Notes: a model not told the origin generated them from the sequence alone. DNA of 64,000 bases from Ahniella sp. (GCA_016712105.1 JADJRU010000004.1:139875-203874); one strand, 5' to 3'; positions 10,488 to 21,956 are shown, counted from the stretch's first letter. A program made the numbers and translations.

Positions 10488-11578
10488 TGCTGTTTGCCAT
10501 CAGGCCGGCCCTGGAGCCGTCAAAAGGTGTTTGATGGTCTAAACCGATTGCTTCGAGAGGTGATGCTGGCTGCGCTGGAGGGGCGGGCTGTCAACCCGAA
10601 TGTGCTGCCCGTGGGTTTGCACGCAGCCGTAGATGGCAATCAGGCGACCCGGGACGCCGTCACGAGATTGCGGGCGGCGCTGGGCGGGCTGGCCCAGGAC
10701 GGAAGACCGCCCTGCGGGACGAACTCCTGCTCAACAGGGAGCCATGCAGTTTCTTGACCGATCGCGCTCTGCCGGTGCCGACCATCCCCACCTTGTCTTC
10801 TCCCACCTGAAGACGCTATCAGTTCACCTTTACGAGCGGACCGCGAAGCTCGTCGGCGTGGAGGCGGCCTGCGGTGAGTGCATCGACGATCACTTCGCAC
10901 GTTTTCGCGCCGCGGCAGAACCGGGAAGCGGCAACGTGTGCTGTGTCTGCGGCACGGATTACTTGGCGCAGATCCAGGCGGGCGTCGACGCCAACGAGCA
11001 ATGGCGCGGTCCTTACGACCACTTGCTGGCGAAAGACGACTACCCGCTTTTTGGCGTCCATCCGGGGAACCTGCTGCCGATCTGCCATCCGTGCAACTCC
11101 CAGGCCAAGTTGGCGAAGGACTTGCTGCACAAGAAGAACGGCCTGCGCCGACTCAGCTTCTCGCCATGGACCGAGTCCGCCTTTGCCGGCGGAGATTCAG
11201 GTCACGATCGACGACACCGATGTTTTCCCGCGGGTTGTAGTCAAACTTCAAGGCGTCACTGCAGATCGGCAGGAGAAGCTGGACACCTGGAACGAGGTCT
11301 ACAAGATCAAGGAACGGGTCGAAGGAGAGTTCCTTGCGCTGCGCGAGAAGGTCGGCGCGGACGTAGCAGCAGACAACGAAGCAGGCTTCTTGACGGGTCT
11401 CGAGCAGCAGGTGCGGTCCAAGGCTGCCGCTGCCAGGGTGAGTCCCTTCAACTACTGGCGCGCGCGGGTCTATCGCGCAGTGCAGGCCATGGACCACGCA
11501 AGCCGCGACGCGCTCCGCCTGGCAATCCAGCAATCCGCTCCATCAGTCCAGGCAATGGAGGAACTGTTCTTCAACTGA
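10487..11578 (+). CDS. HNH endonuclease partner of the AAA ATPase, frameshifted
   Basis: Starts at ATG 10487 (TAATG overlap with the ATPase). The first 15 codons read MLFAIRPALEPSKGV, then the frame changes at about 10532, again between about 10690 and 10745, and again near 11175. The total is about 360 residues. The middle part carries a zinc/HNH core: CCVCG (near 10945), YDHLLAK (near 11020) and NLLPICHPCN (near 11072), that is paired C-x2-C knuckles around the D-H and N catalytic residues. The C-terminal third is helical (VTIDDTDVFPRVVVKLQG to EELFFN). By context it is the nuclease effector of a Septu-like ATPase-HNH unit co-transcribed with the type I system. The three indels are likely sequencing errors but could mean loss. 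Confidence 0.75.
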
Positions 11579-11624
11579 GGACCCGATGTCTCGCCGCTGT
11601 ACGTAGTGCTACCGTTTGGATCTG

Positions 11625-11657
11625 AGATTTCTCACCTTTCAGTTCGGTAAGAAATCT
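11625..11657. terminator. Bidirectional hairpin between convergent defence genes
   Basis: Inverted repeat with 12-base arms (AGATTTCTCACC and GGTAAGAAATCT, one mismatch) and a 9-base loop. It lies 47 bases after the HNH gene and 127 bases before the end of the convergent nuclease gene. Position and shape suit a shared terminator, though the T-tract is weak. Confidence 0.5.
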
Positions 11658-11783
11658 TCACCATGAGTTGATGGTTGCGCTTTCTATTCCCCGATAAGGT
11701 CCGTCAATCGACTGCACCTGTCCCTAGTCGCTACCAGGCAAACTGCACTTTCCGACGCGGCACTTGCGTGAGGGGACCGACGA

Positions 11784-14700
11784 TCAACGTCGACTACGTC
11801 GGTCACGGCGCAATGCCATTGCTTTCAACACAGGAGCATCGACTACACCGTCGGGGATCATCGGATCTTCGTCGTCGAGCAATGCGACCATGTCGAAATC
11901 ATTCTCGCCAATCTCCCAAGCTGGACGGACGTCGACGGATCGCTTCACGAGCGCCAACTCGTAGAGAATCTCGGGCGTTTGCGTTTGGCCTGACGGAAGC
12001 CTACCGGGGACCAAGAAGAATGCTCGGAACTTTCCATACTCGCGAAGGAACGTGTTCAGGTTCTCGGGCGAATCCGGAGTCATGTGCAAGATCCGCGACA
12101 CGGTGCTGACGATAACACCCGGGCGCAGATCCCGTGACAACCTGCCGATGTTGGGACCGACAACGACAGCATAGTGATGGGGATTGCGCTTGCTAACACC
12201 CGTGACTATCGCTACCCGAAGTGCGTCCTCTACGCCCTGTACGCCCCAGCGTGTTCGCCAATTGGAGAAAATCCGAGCGCCGGCGTCCAGGTCCCGGAAC
12301 ATCAAACTCATAATCGGTGGTCTCATGAAGTCCGATCCGTAACACGCTCCACCCCAACCAGCTGCGTTCCACGTCGATACATCGATGGGGGAAACTACTC
12401 TGCGCTCGGAGTGCTTGCGCTGCGAGGTGTCCATCAGATCGTCAGGCTGGGGGGCGCTGCCGAACTTCAACGATTGCGCTAGCTTTCCATTTGCCCCAGG
12501 CAGGCTCTTCGGCCGCCAGTGCACATCTCGCTTCACCTCCCAAAGGGAGTCGTCCTCGGAAATCCAATCCTGCAGTTTCACCTTCGGGTCGGATCCGAAA
12601 ACGTTTCTACCCAGCACCAGCACATTCCCGAACAGTGCGGCGCGCGACAGACCACGCTCTTCGCCTGCCACCTTGCGAATCCAGGAATCAGGGTCTCGGA
12701 TCGTGAACTGTCGGCAGGCAATCTTGAGGGAAGTTTCGACCAGAAATTCGGCGAACGCTTTGAGCGCTTCTTGATCTGCGAACTCGACACGCTCACCGAT
12801 CCCGATTTCTGCATGCACGCCCGGTGTGTCGGACAGCCACTCGAATGTCGGGGCGGCGCTCAAGCCCTCGACTTTCCTGACACGGATCTGGGTGAGCTCG
12901 GTGTGCGCAAGCACATCGCGTTCGTCGCTGGTCGCCAAGAGGGCTTCCAGTGCACCCAAGAGCGATTCCGCAATCCCGATGGCTGTCGGCTCGTTCGGGC
13001 CACTGACGACAATCTCAGAACCGAGAATCATCGAGCGCAATTCCATGACCGGGCTATCGCTGAGCATGGGCTGCGCAGGGAGGTCTTCACGCGCCGGCTG
13101 GTCGTGCCATTGTTCGAAGAACTTGAGCAGATCGACCGGCCCTTGTGGATCATCCGAAAATGCGTCCAATTGGATCTGCTCCTCGTGGCCGAGAGCGTAA
13201 AGAACGGCCAAGCGGGCCATCCCGAGGCCCAGCTTGGACAAAGGGTCCGGCAGACCCCGCACTTCTCCAAGACGATCAACCGGGAAGTTGAGAAAGTGGA
13301 TACCCAGCACTGCGTCCAGCAGGCGGACTTCATTCACATCAAGTGGCTTGGAAGCACCGAAGTGCCCGGCGCAGAAATGCCACCATGAATTCGCCTGCAG
13401 CACATGAGGAATACGACCGAGTTGCACCTCGACCCACATCAATCGCTTCAGGCAGTGATTGACGACGTGCGGTAGCTCGCCCGACACTAGCAGCGCGTGA
13501 AAGCTCCGCTCGATAGCCGCCATGAGCTTGCTGCGGGCAGCCCAGAGTAGTCCGGCGCGCTCGAAGCCGTAGCTGCTCTCGATAAGAGTAAAGATCAGCT
13601 CTCGGCGATACTCATCCTTCGCGAACAGTTCCTCGGCGCGGCCGAGCCAGCGAATAGCGTCGTACGGTTTGCCGTTGAGGAGCTTTTGGACACCTCGAGA
13701 TCGAAACCCGTCACCTGCCTCGCCATCGCTCACGCGTTGCCGCTGGATGTCGACGATCAGCGAGTACAATGTATCGAATTCGGGGGTGTCAACTTGGTCG
13801 CTGAGGCCACGAACCATTTTCGCGAGTCCCTCGAAGGGGAACTGCCCCAACTCACGAGACGCTTCGGCGATCGCGCCCAACTCTGCCCAGACGGGGGAAA
13901 GGTCAGGATCGCGATCCGCCATGGTATCGGTCAGCTGAATGAAGGCCCTCAACATGCGAGCCAGCATCGCGTTGTTCGGTCGTGAGCCATCTGCCTGTAG
14001 GGTATCCAGCCTAGCGACGATAGCGAAGCGACGTTCGGACGCGCGATTTCTCTGGTGCAACCTGTTTCAAGCGCTCAGCACTCATCAGCAGCTGATACAG
14101 GGTGCACAGCCGCGCGAGATCCTCCGACTCGTTGGAGTGCACTGAGAGTTGCTCGACGACGTCGTAGTGGGTAAGGAACTCTCCGACATCCTCGTACCAC
14201 CAGAAAGCTGTCCAGGCGCGAAAGTAGGCCAAGCGCAACTGCTGTGAGGTCAGTCCCACGCCAACGGCGATGCGCTCCGCGGCGGAGAAGCGACCCTCAA
14301 TCTCATACCTCTCGCGCTCTAGCGTCCGGGCCAGAATGGCTCCTCGGATGCAGTCTTCGACCAGCTGATACCGAGCGCCCTCGTAGCGCGCCGGATCGGC
14401 GATCTGCGCGTCCAACTGAAGCAATTCCTCCCTGCGCGCTGTGTCGAGCGATCCGAGCTTCACCGTCTCGACTGGCACATCTTCGATGTGTAGGGCACGC
14501 ACGGCGAGATCTAGGTACCCCTTCTCGTAGACGAAATGGCTCAGCTGGTTTCTGTCAAAGATGTGGACGGGAATGCCTGCGCTCTTGGTGAGCGCGTCCT
14601 CCGTCTTCGCGCGCACTCGGTCGCTGACCAGCTGGTTGGTGAAGAAGTAGATCCGGCTGTAAGGGCGCTGAGTACTCAAGATACTGGCGACGTCGGCCTT

Positions 14701-15105
14701 GAGTTTTGGCACCCACTTCTTCTTAGCACTGAATGCAAACGCCCAGCGCTCGGCGCCACCTGTCGGTTCCCCGAACCACCATCGCTCGGCGATCTCGCTC
14801 GCCACAGGGTAGTTCTCCGAATCTACCTTACTATCCCCACCGCCTGTTGGACCCGTCTGAATCCGCAGGTTCGGACAGATTTCCCTTTCTGCGATTAGCC
14901 TGCAGAAGTGCTCGAACTGGTATTCCTCTTTGCGCGCAGTCAAGGTGTCGAGGAAATGATCAAACACGGGGCGCGGCAAGGCGCTACGGCCTATGACGGT
15001 CGAATCGGAGAATAGATCGGGATGGCGCGCTCGCATCAGCTCGCGCGGACTCGGCAGTGTCGGCCGGTCGTCTCCGGAGTTGGTAAACGCCTTCGAAGAA
15101 CTCAT
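11784..15105 (-). CDS. Large putative PD-(D/E)xK nuclease protein, unknown family, one frameshift
   Basis: Two minus-strand frames, 15105-14011 and 14060-11784, join through a single indel near 14015 into one protein of about 1,120 residues. The N-terminal 200 residues look like an Mrr-type PD-(D/E)xK nuclease: an acidic helix EEYQFEHFCRL (about 60-70), then GGGDSKVDSE (about 88-97, the aspartate), then WAFAFSAKKKW (about 121-131, the S-x-K strand), followed by a strand-rich region (RIYFFTNQLVSDRV). The rest is largely helical and TPR-like in feel, with a conserved-looking Trp/Gly-rich block (WNAAGWGGACYGSDFMRPP). I do not recognise this C-terminal part. It sits convergent to the restriction/ATPase-HNH operon, so a role in phage defence is inferred, not shown. 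The nuclease assignment rests on motif spacing only. Confidence 0.6.
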
Positions 15106-15766
15106 CGAGTAGACCTAGTCAAAGCAATATCCACGCTCGAATCTATCGGCTCGCCCGACCACGTCAAGGCGAGTGCGGCATGACGCTTACGTTGCAGGCC
15201 GCCTTTCAAAACTCTGCAAAAGCCGCTGAGTCCACTTCACCAGTGCGTCGCTATCCGACCTGATGGAAGCACAGGCCGCGCGCAGCTTCGTGATTAAGGA
15301 TCATGGCCTTAAGTCTGTGCGCTGCCCTACCCCCGACAACCATCACAAGTCGATCGCCTTGGATAATCCGCCCAACCCGCAATAAGAATCCATTATCAAG
15401 CTCGTAACAGATCCACGAAATCGAGTAAAAGTCGAATGTCTTAGCCCGAAGCCTTCAATACATTTATGGAAACCATCGTTGTTCACTGCACTCACCCCAA
15501 GCGAGAACGGATTGAACTGGAGTTTTAAGGCCCCTTGGGAGCCTGTCCATTCGTCGGAACCTACTCCCGGATTTTTTCGGCGTCAACTGGCCTTCGAATT
15601 CCGCGATCTCTTGGCTCGATCATTTTACGTCGCGTTGTGAAACTCGCGTCGTCATGCGTGCCCGGTTTGAAACCCGTCTTCCCGCAGTCCCTGCCACATT
15701 TTTCAGGGATGCCACGATCGCCCTACCCCCTAAGGTAAGGCAACCTGATCGTAAGGGATCTTCAAA
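15106..15766. other. Intergenic stretch, nothing recognised
   Basis: This 660-base gap lies between two divergently transcribed genes and must hold both promoters. A short plus-strand frame at about 15233-15385 has fairly protein-like codons but no clear start and no recognised family. No tRNA or repeat seen. Confidence 0.4.
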
Positions 15767-18098
15767 ATGTGTCGAAGCAAGTTCGCCTTGATGGGTGCGG
15801 CAATGAAGGGTCTTGTCTGCCTCTTTGTGTTGTGCGGGCTTGCGACGGCGCAACAGCCTGCCCCACTACCCAGTCCAAACCTGCAACTGGGCGAAGCGGG
15901 TTCAATTTTTGCGATGATCCAACAGCCCGATGGGAAGCTCGTCGTCGGGGGTGACTTCACCCGCATTGCCGGGGTTGGTCGTGCGAATCTGGCTCGCTTC
16001 AACGTCGATGGCAGCCTGGACACGACTTTTACGCTGGCGGTAGACGGCATTGTGTTTTGCCTTGAGATTGATGCTCAGGGTTGGATCTACGCTGGCGGCA
16101 GTTTCCAGAATGTCGGCGGTCAGTCTCGCTCGCGCCTGGCTCGATTCAGTGCGGCCGGTGCCGTCGATGCCAACTGGCAGGCCGACACCGACGGTACGGT
16201 GTATGACATCGCTTTGAACAACGCTCAGTCTCAGCTTTACGTGGTGGGCGAATACAGCGAGATCTCGGACAACTTGCGCGAGCGCGTGGCACGGGTGTCG
16301 ACCGCCAACGGGGCAGCGCTGGATGCGCAGTGGCGGCTGGGTGGTGAGGCTGACGTCGGTGTGACCGATGTATTGCCCGACGAAGGTAACGGCTTTGTCT
16401 ACATTGCCGGATACATGGAGTCGGTCGATGGCAACATCCACCGCGGCGTCGCGCGTCTGTCGGTTTCAGGCTTCGGTGCAGTCGACAACTGGAACCCACA
16501 GCTCGATGGCAATGTGTTTGCGCTGGAGCAGGATGCCACCCATGTGTTCGTCGGGGGTCCATTCACGCAGGTCAACACCGCTGGCGGATTGGCGACTCAG
16601 CTGCGCTTGGCCCGCATCGCAAAAACCGGCGCGCTGGGCGACAGCAATTGGAACCCGGGTATGACGGCCGCCGATTCGGTCATCCACCTTCGCCGCTCGA
16701 CGGATGGATTGTACGTTGCGGGTCGTTTCTTTCAGGTTGGCGGGCAGGCGCAGTCGCATCTGGCACGGGTTGACGCTGCCGGCACCGGCGCCCTGGATCT
16801 GACCTGGCGGCCCGTCGTGCAGGACCCGGCGCAGTTCGTTCTGCTTGATCCGCAGCAGGACGTGTTCGCGGCCGAATACTTTGAGCCCAATGTCGGCCTC
16901 AACGAAGCCGGCACGCTGACTCGGCGATCCCGACTTGCCGGCGCGCAGTCGCTCTGGACACAGCAGATCGCCGCCGAGAACCGCGGCATCGTGTTGGCCC
17001 AATTGCAGATGCCCGATGGCAGCAGTCTGATCGGCGGGAAGTTTGAAGTCATCAATGGCGTTGTCCGCAAGAACCTCGCGCCTGGATGCCAACGGTCTGT
17101 TTGATCCCACGTTCGTGGCCGACACCGATGGCAGTGTGCAGACCTTGGTCGCCCATCAGGGTCAGGTTCTGGCTGGCGGCTTCTTCGCGCGCGTGAACAA
17201 CCAGCCTCGCCGCGGTGTGGCCAGACTGAATCCCCTGAACGGCTTGCTGGACCTAAGCTTTACCCCCAGTTCGACAATGCCGTGCTCGACCTGGCGGTCG
17301 ATGCGCAGAACAACGTGTATGCCACGGGTGTGTTCATCAATGTCAATTCAACCTTGCGTGCCGGTCTGGCGCGCCTGGAGCCGAATGGCAGCCTGAGCCC
17401 GGGCTGGGTCAACCCCTTGAACGGAATCGGCCTGCAGGTCCTGGCTGATCCGGATGGCACCTTGATGGTCGTCGGGGCATTTACCCAAGTCTCATTCCTG
17501 CCGCGTTCGCGGGTCGCTCGAATTACGTCTGCCGGGACAGTCGACGCAGGTTTCGTCGCCAATGCCGACAACACCGTGTTCAGCGTCATCAAGGATGGCG
17601 GCGGTCGTTATGTGCTCGGGGGTAATTTCCGAAACATCAATGGCCAAGCGCGCGATCGGCTGGCGATCGTCAGCAGCACCGGCAGCGTAGATCCGTTCAA
17701 TGTGGGCGCCAATGCCTCGGTCCTGTCGACCGTGATTCTGCCCGATCAGTCCCTGGTGGTCGGGGGCGACTTCAGTCAGTTCGGCGGCCTGCCGCGAACG
17801 CGCCTGGCGAGGGTGAATCTGCAGACTGGCATCATCGATCCAGACTTCAATCCACAACCCGATCAGGTGGTGGTCAGTCTGGACTATCGAAGCCTGGATG
17901 ACGCGATTACCGCGGCCGGCGCATTCAATCGCATCGGTGGTCTGGACCGCATCGGCCACGCCCTGGCTTGCCGCCACTCGCGGTCCGCCTCCACCGCCAC
18001 AACCGGTTCCGGGGCTGGGCCCGATGGCCATTCTTGCTTTGCTGTCGCTCATTGTCCTGATCGTGGGTGTCCGGTTTCGACCGAACTCCTTGAGTTGA
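15767..18098 (+). CDS. Secreted delta-60 repeat beta-propeller protein with IPTL-like C-terminal anchor, frameshifted
   Basis: Starts with a Sec signal (VCLFVLCGLATAQQ). It is followed by at least nine repeats of the delta-60 type (GGDFTRIAGVGRANLARFNV, then VDGSLDTTF, and so on), each about 50 residues with a V-x-G-G-x-F motif, predicted to fold as a beta-propeller or solenoid outside the cytoplasm. The frame changes near 17085 (two bases missing), near 17262 (one C missing) and near 17955. The last frame ends with a proline-rich linker and VPGLGPMAILALLSLIVLIV then a basic tail. That is the shape of an IPTL-CTERM-type sorting signal: V-P-x-L-G, hydrophobic segment, basic end. Total about 776 residues. 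Function unknown; probably surface attached. Confidence 0.7.
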
Positions 18099-18183
18099 TC
18101 GGTACACTCCGATACACGGGAATCAATCACAGCCATCTGGAACAGACATGGCTGAAGGTTCCCTTCGTACCCAAGGAGTTGCC

Positions 18184-19447
18184 ATGAATGCCATAGCAAG
18201 CGGCAGTCTATGTCTCTCTTCATTAGCACAATTGCTTCCGCTGCCGTTCCAATCGAACGGATTAGCGTCAATGCAGCCGGGATACAGGGAAACTACATCT
18301 CCTCGCCAGATTCAATCGCCGATGGGGGCAACATCGTTGCATTTACATCAGGGGCCTTTAACCTAGTCCCGGGCGACTTCGACGATGGCCTTGATTTCAG
18401 CTACGCGATGCTTCGAGATCGTCAGGGCAACACGACGAACTGGGTTGTTCCGCCCGCTGTGCGTACGCGAGCGATCGGGTACCCCGTTCTGTCGCGAGAT
18501 GCCGCCTTAGTGGTTTTTGTTACAGGCCAAGCGAACCTGGTACCGGGTGATACCAGCTCGCCTGACTTCTTTCGCATGAACCTCGCCAGTGGGGAGATCG
18601 TACGCGTGAATCAGCCCCCAGCCGGCGGCAATAGCAATGGGCAAGTCGATGAATCCGCGCGAATGACGGCGGACGGTCGGTTCGTGGCGTTTGCAAGCCC
18701 TGGCGGATCTGGTGGCGGCACCAACGGTGTCAGCGACGTGTTCTGCGACCTGAATAGCAACGTGATCGAACGCGTCAGCGTCGGGTCGAATGGCGAACAG
18801 GCTCTTGGGGCAAGTACTTACCCATGCATCTCGGGAGACGGTCGTTATGTGGCCTTTTCTTCGCTTGGCACTCAATTGGGGATGGCGCCAGGTGTCTTAA
18901 CAAACGTCTTCGTCCGGGATCGAGTCGGTAACACGACATCCAGAATTTCAGTTGGCGTAGGTGGTGTTGATACCGATGGGGCATCAGGTTACGGATCTTA
19001 CAAATCGACAATTTCAGACGATGGCCGTTGGGTAACGTTCGGCTCAGAAGCGTCCAATCTTGTCCCCGGAGATACCAACGGCCAAGGCGACATCTGTCTT
19101 ACCGACCGTACATCCGGGACGACAACACGAGTCAGCACCGGCGAACGGAAATTGACGCTCTCCACCACAATCTGCGATGTCGGCCGACGGATCCAGAATC
19201 ATCTACATCATCCGAGGTGGCTCACCCGGGGATCCGTTGATTCTGTTCGATCGACCGACTGGCCTTCGCATTCCTCTGAACCTGAGCGTTAGCGGCACGG
19301 CAACTGGCCGACCGCTTTCGGTGATCTCCGAGACAGCGGTTCGTAACGGTGCGGGGCGACGCCATAGTTCAGCAGGTGAGCGACGGGAACGGATGTGTTC
19401 TTGTTCGACCTACGCACGTGCAACTCTTCAACGACGGCTTCCGGTAA
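18184..19447 (+). CDS. Secreted TolB/PD40-like propeller protein, frameshifted
   Basis: A signal peptide begins at ATG 18184 and resumes in another frame (LFISTIASA) near 18215. The main body is in the frame from 18210. It has five or so blades of the type ISGDGRYVAFSSLGTQL and ISDDGRWVTFGSEASNLVPG, each with a D-G-R-x-V-x-F core as in TolB/PD40 propellers. Near 19170 the frame shifts again (MSADGSRIIYIIRGG continues the blade series), and near 19320 once more, to end with VQLFNDGFR at 19447. This final motif matches the F-x-[ND]-G-F tails on other secreted proteins in the window, which supports the rebuilt 3' end. Length about 420 residues. Role unknown. Confidence 0.6.
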
Positions 19448-19556
19448 ATCGGAATTCCACCTATGCTCCTCGCTTGGGCGGGCCCTATCTCTCAGCTTTC
19501 AACCGGTCCGAAAATCACCGGGCAGGTCAGTCTGGTTCGACAATCGAAGTGACCCA

Positions 19557-19935
19557 TTACTTTTGACAGCTTTCAGGCCACCTAATCGCAACTTTACCGC
19601 CTCTTGCGAGCGCCTGGATAATTCGTTCAATGGCGGCCTGCTTTCTTGCTTCGTCAAGAATCGGCGCATTCTCATACCATTGTTCAAAACTGAAAGGAGC
19701 CCAAGTTCTGTCAGTAAGAGGAAAGGATCTACATAATCGATCCAAAATGGTCTCCCTCGAGTTCCATATGAAACTCGAAAGCAATGTCACGTGCCAGGAA
19801 TCTCCAGCGTGAAGGATTCACTTGAAATATAACTTCGCCATCACGCTCGAGTCGTGCGCCATACTCCCGTTTGAAATCAACGGGGCCAAATACCCGATCG
19901 ACAAATCCCGAAAGCCGAGCGCGCCAGTCAACCAT
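19557..19935 (-). CDS. Hypothetical protein of about 125 residues, frameshifted
   Basis: The minus-strand ATG at 19933-19935 has a GAGGT ribosome site seven bases upstream. It reads VDWRARLSGFVDRVFGPVDF and on to FEFHMELEGDHFGS, then an indel near 19745 moves the frame to one containing APFSFEQWYENAPILDEARK and ending RGGKVAIRWPESCQK. No membrane segment or signal peptide is seen, so it is probably cytoplasmic. The start lies only a few bases after the stop of the upstream minus-strand gene, suggesting a two-gene operon. No family recognised. Confidence 0.4.
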
Positions 19936-19939
19936 ATGG

Positions 19940-20491
19940 TTACCTCATCATCACGGGCTGTCTCATCTGAGTGGGGACACGAAGTGCGTTGACGATCGGC
20001 CGCTCTTTCGTCGTCCATGTTGACCATAGCTTCAGTTGGCTTGAAATTACAGCGTAAGCAGATTTGCTATGAACAGCGAACATCGCTGAGGCAACTTTCC
20101 ACCGCTGTACGGCATGACGACGGATCGTGGGCGTCACTTCCGAGTACACCTCCTGTCCGGCCTCGGTGTCGTACACCAGGACCCAATCCCCTCTCGGATC
20201 TGCTCGATCCGGATCGGACCCAACTCCGTCTATGTCTGCACAAAGTCAAATTCGGAACTGCATTGTAGATCCGGCAGGTTCAAGTCTGAATGATGCTGAA
20301 GCGCTAATGGTGCCGGCCATGAATTGGCCTACCCGCACTGACATGCGATGTCGATAAGCGTTTCGAGTCCGAAGTCGCGCCTTGGGAAAGTCTGATTCCA
20401 AGATCGGCAAGCGGTCACGCCACGAAACGGATCGGAGCGTTGTCGCTGCGCGTGCGCCTTCGGCCCCGCGCCAATCGGACATCGACACCAA
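19940..20491 (-). CDS. Hypothetical protein, frameshifted
   Basis: Protein-like sequence on the minus strand begins somewhere between 20491 and 20350 (VGQFMAGTISASASFRLEPA), shifts frame near 20250, and continues as DIDGVGSDPDRADPRGDWVL and EVTPTIRRHAVQRWKVASAM to a TAA at about 19940. The start is uncertain. It sits immediately upstream of the small gene ending at 19557 and is probably co-transcribed with it. Not recognised. Real coding is inferred from composition and from the tight spacing to the next start. Confidence 0.35.
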
Positions 20492-20534
20492 GACAATGAT
20501 CGTCCAAAACTTGTCGTGAACCGGGCGCTGAGAC

Positions 20535-21543
20535 TCAGCCCCAGCTCACCAATTCCCGAAGCACAGTTGTCGCGTAGGCCCCCGCGGGAAGCGAGAAACG
20601 CGCGATCAGGTCGGTGTTGTTCCATTCGCAGGTGAAGTCGCGGGCCGGCAGGCGCAGGGAGCGGCGTTCCTGGTCGAGGCCGGCGGCAATGAGGCCGGCG
20701 CAGAGTTCGGGATGGGCGTCGAAGATGGCGGATTCGAGCGCGCCCACCGCATCCGTCGCGCGAAGTTCGCCGCGGCCGAACATTGGCCCGGTCGGATGGA
20801 TGTCGCCGCGGGCTATGCGTTCATGCAGTTCGTCGCTCAGCGGTTCGGGCCCGAAGATCGCGGAGCGGCCGTCGAGCTGGAACACGTCGCCGTCCAGCGC
20901 ACGCTGCCAGCTGCCATCGGCGACTCGTGCGGCGAGCACTGCATTGAAGATTTCGGAACGTGCGGCGCTGAGCAGGATCGAGGCGCTCGGCGCGTTCGAC
21001 ACGCTTGCCGGAGAACATTGCCAGCGCCTTGTCGACGTTGCCGCCGCCGCGTCCGAAGCGTTGTTCGCCGAAATAGTTGGGCACGCCGTGGGCGGCGATC
21101 GCAGCGATGCGCTGCGCTGCGAGCTCGCGGTCTCCACTGACATCACGCAGGGTGATCACGAAGGCATTGCCGCGTAATGCACCGCGCTGGACCTTGCGGG
21201 CGTGTCGTTGCGCGGAGAGCACCGTCACGCCTTCGATCGCACACTGCGTCCAATCGGTGTCCCTGCCCTTCTTCGCCAGCACCGAAAACGACTGGCGGGT
21301 GACGGCATGACGGTCCTTCATGCCGGCATAACCGACGTCGCGCTCGGTGACGCCAGCGAAGCTCGCGAGTTGTTTCGCGACGAACCCGGTATTCGCGCCA
21401 CGCTTCTCGATGTGCACGAGCCAGTGCTCGCCACTGCCGCTGGCTTCGAAGCCGAGCTGTTCGTCGACGAAGAAGTCTTCGAGCTCGGCACGCAGGCGGC
21501 CTTGCAGTGGCGGGCCGCCGTAGGCAAATGGCAACTCGCTCAT
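20535..21543 (-). CDS. truD: tRNA pseudouridine(13) synthase, one frameshift
   Basis: Converts uridine 13 of tRNA-Glu to pseudouridine in the cytoplasm. The N-terminal 190 codons (from ATG 21543) contain the family signature VGYAGMKDRHAVTRQSFSV with the catalytic aspartate, and VPNYFGEQRFGRGGGNVDKA. Near 20990 an indel moves the frame; the C-terminal half (RSEIFNAVLAARVADGSW, GRSAIFGPEP, DFTCEWNNTDLIARFSLPAG) continues to 20535. The joined length, about 335 residues, is normal for TruD. This is a conserved housekeeping-type gene, so the single indel is more likely an assembly error than decay. It is not next to the ispD/ispF genes with which truD often travels. Confidence 0.88.
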
Positions 21544-21956
21544 CGCTGGATGCGGAAGATACTCCGCCAGTCAGAAATGTGATTCTCCGGAACGCCTTGC
21601 CAACTTGATTTCATTGCTATCGTTTTCCTTCTATCCCGCTTTGAAGCTCATTTCCCGAACTGACCTTTATCCGACACCCACCAATTGGCTTGCTCAAAAG
21701 CGTGCGTGGCAGGCCATCCTTGAATGCAAGCGATCGGCCTTGTCGGATTATCCTTGAACGCAGCCGATGGAAGATTGGTCTTCACAGCCGACGAATCGCC
21801 CACGCGCTTTCACTCTGGACAGAGCTTACCTGTCAACGCGATCGCTCGACAGCCATTTGCGCGGTAATACCCGTGCCCCAGGCGACGTGATTGCGTGCGA
21901 TCTTCGTGTATGTCCGGTTCGGACCGGGCCCTTCTTGCCTCGATCCTTAGCGCCGC
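21544..21956. other. Intergenic stretch, nothing recognised
   Basis: About 410 bases between the 3' end of the diguanylate cyclase gene and the truD start, both on the minus strand. No protein-like frame, RNA gene or clear hairpin was seen; the truD promoter must lie in it. Confidence 0.35.

Noticed and set aside
12519..13388. Plus-strand frame of 289 codons inside the large nuclease-headed gene
   Set aside because: The minus-strand reading is longer, continues naturally across the whole region and joins the nuclease head; the plus frame has shadow-type composition.
15233..15385. Short protein-like plus-strand frame in the 15 kb gap
   Set aside because: No start codon with a ribosome site and no recognised family; codon pattern alone is not enough to call a gene.
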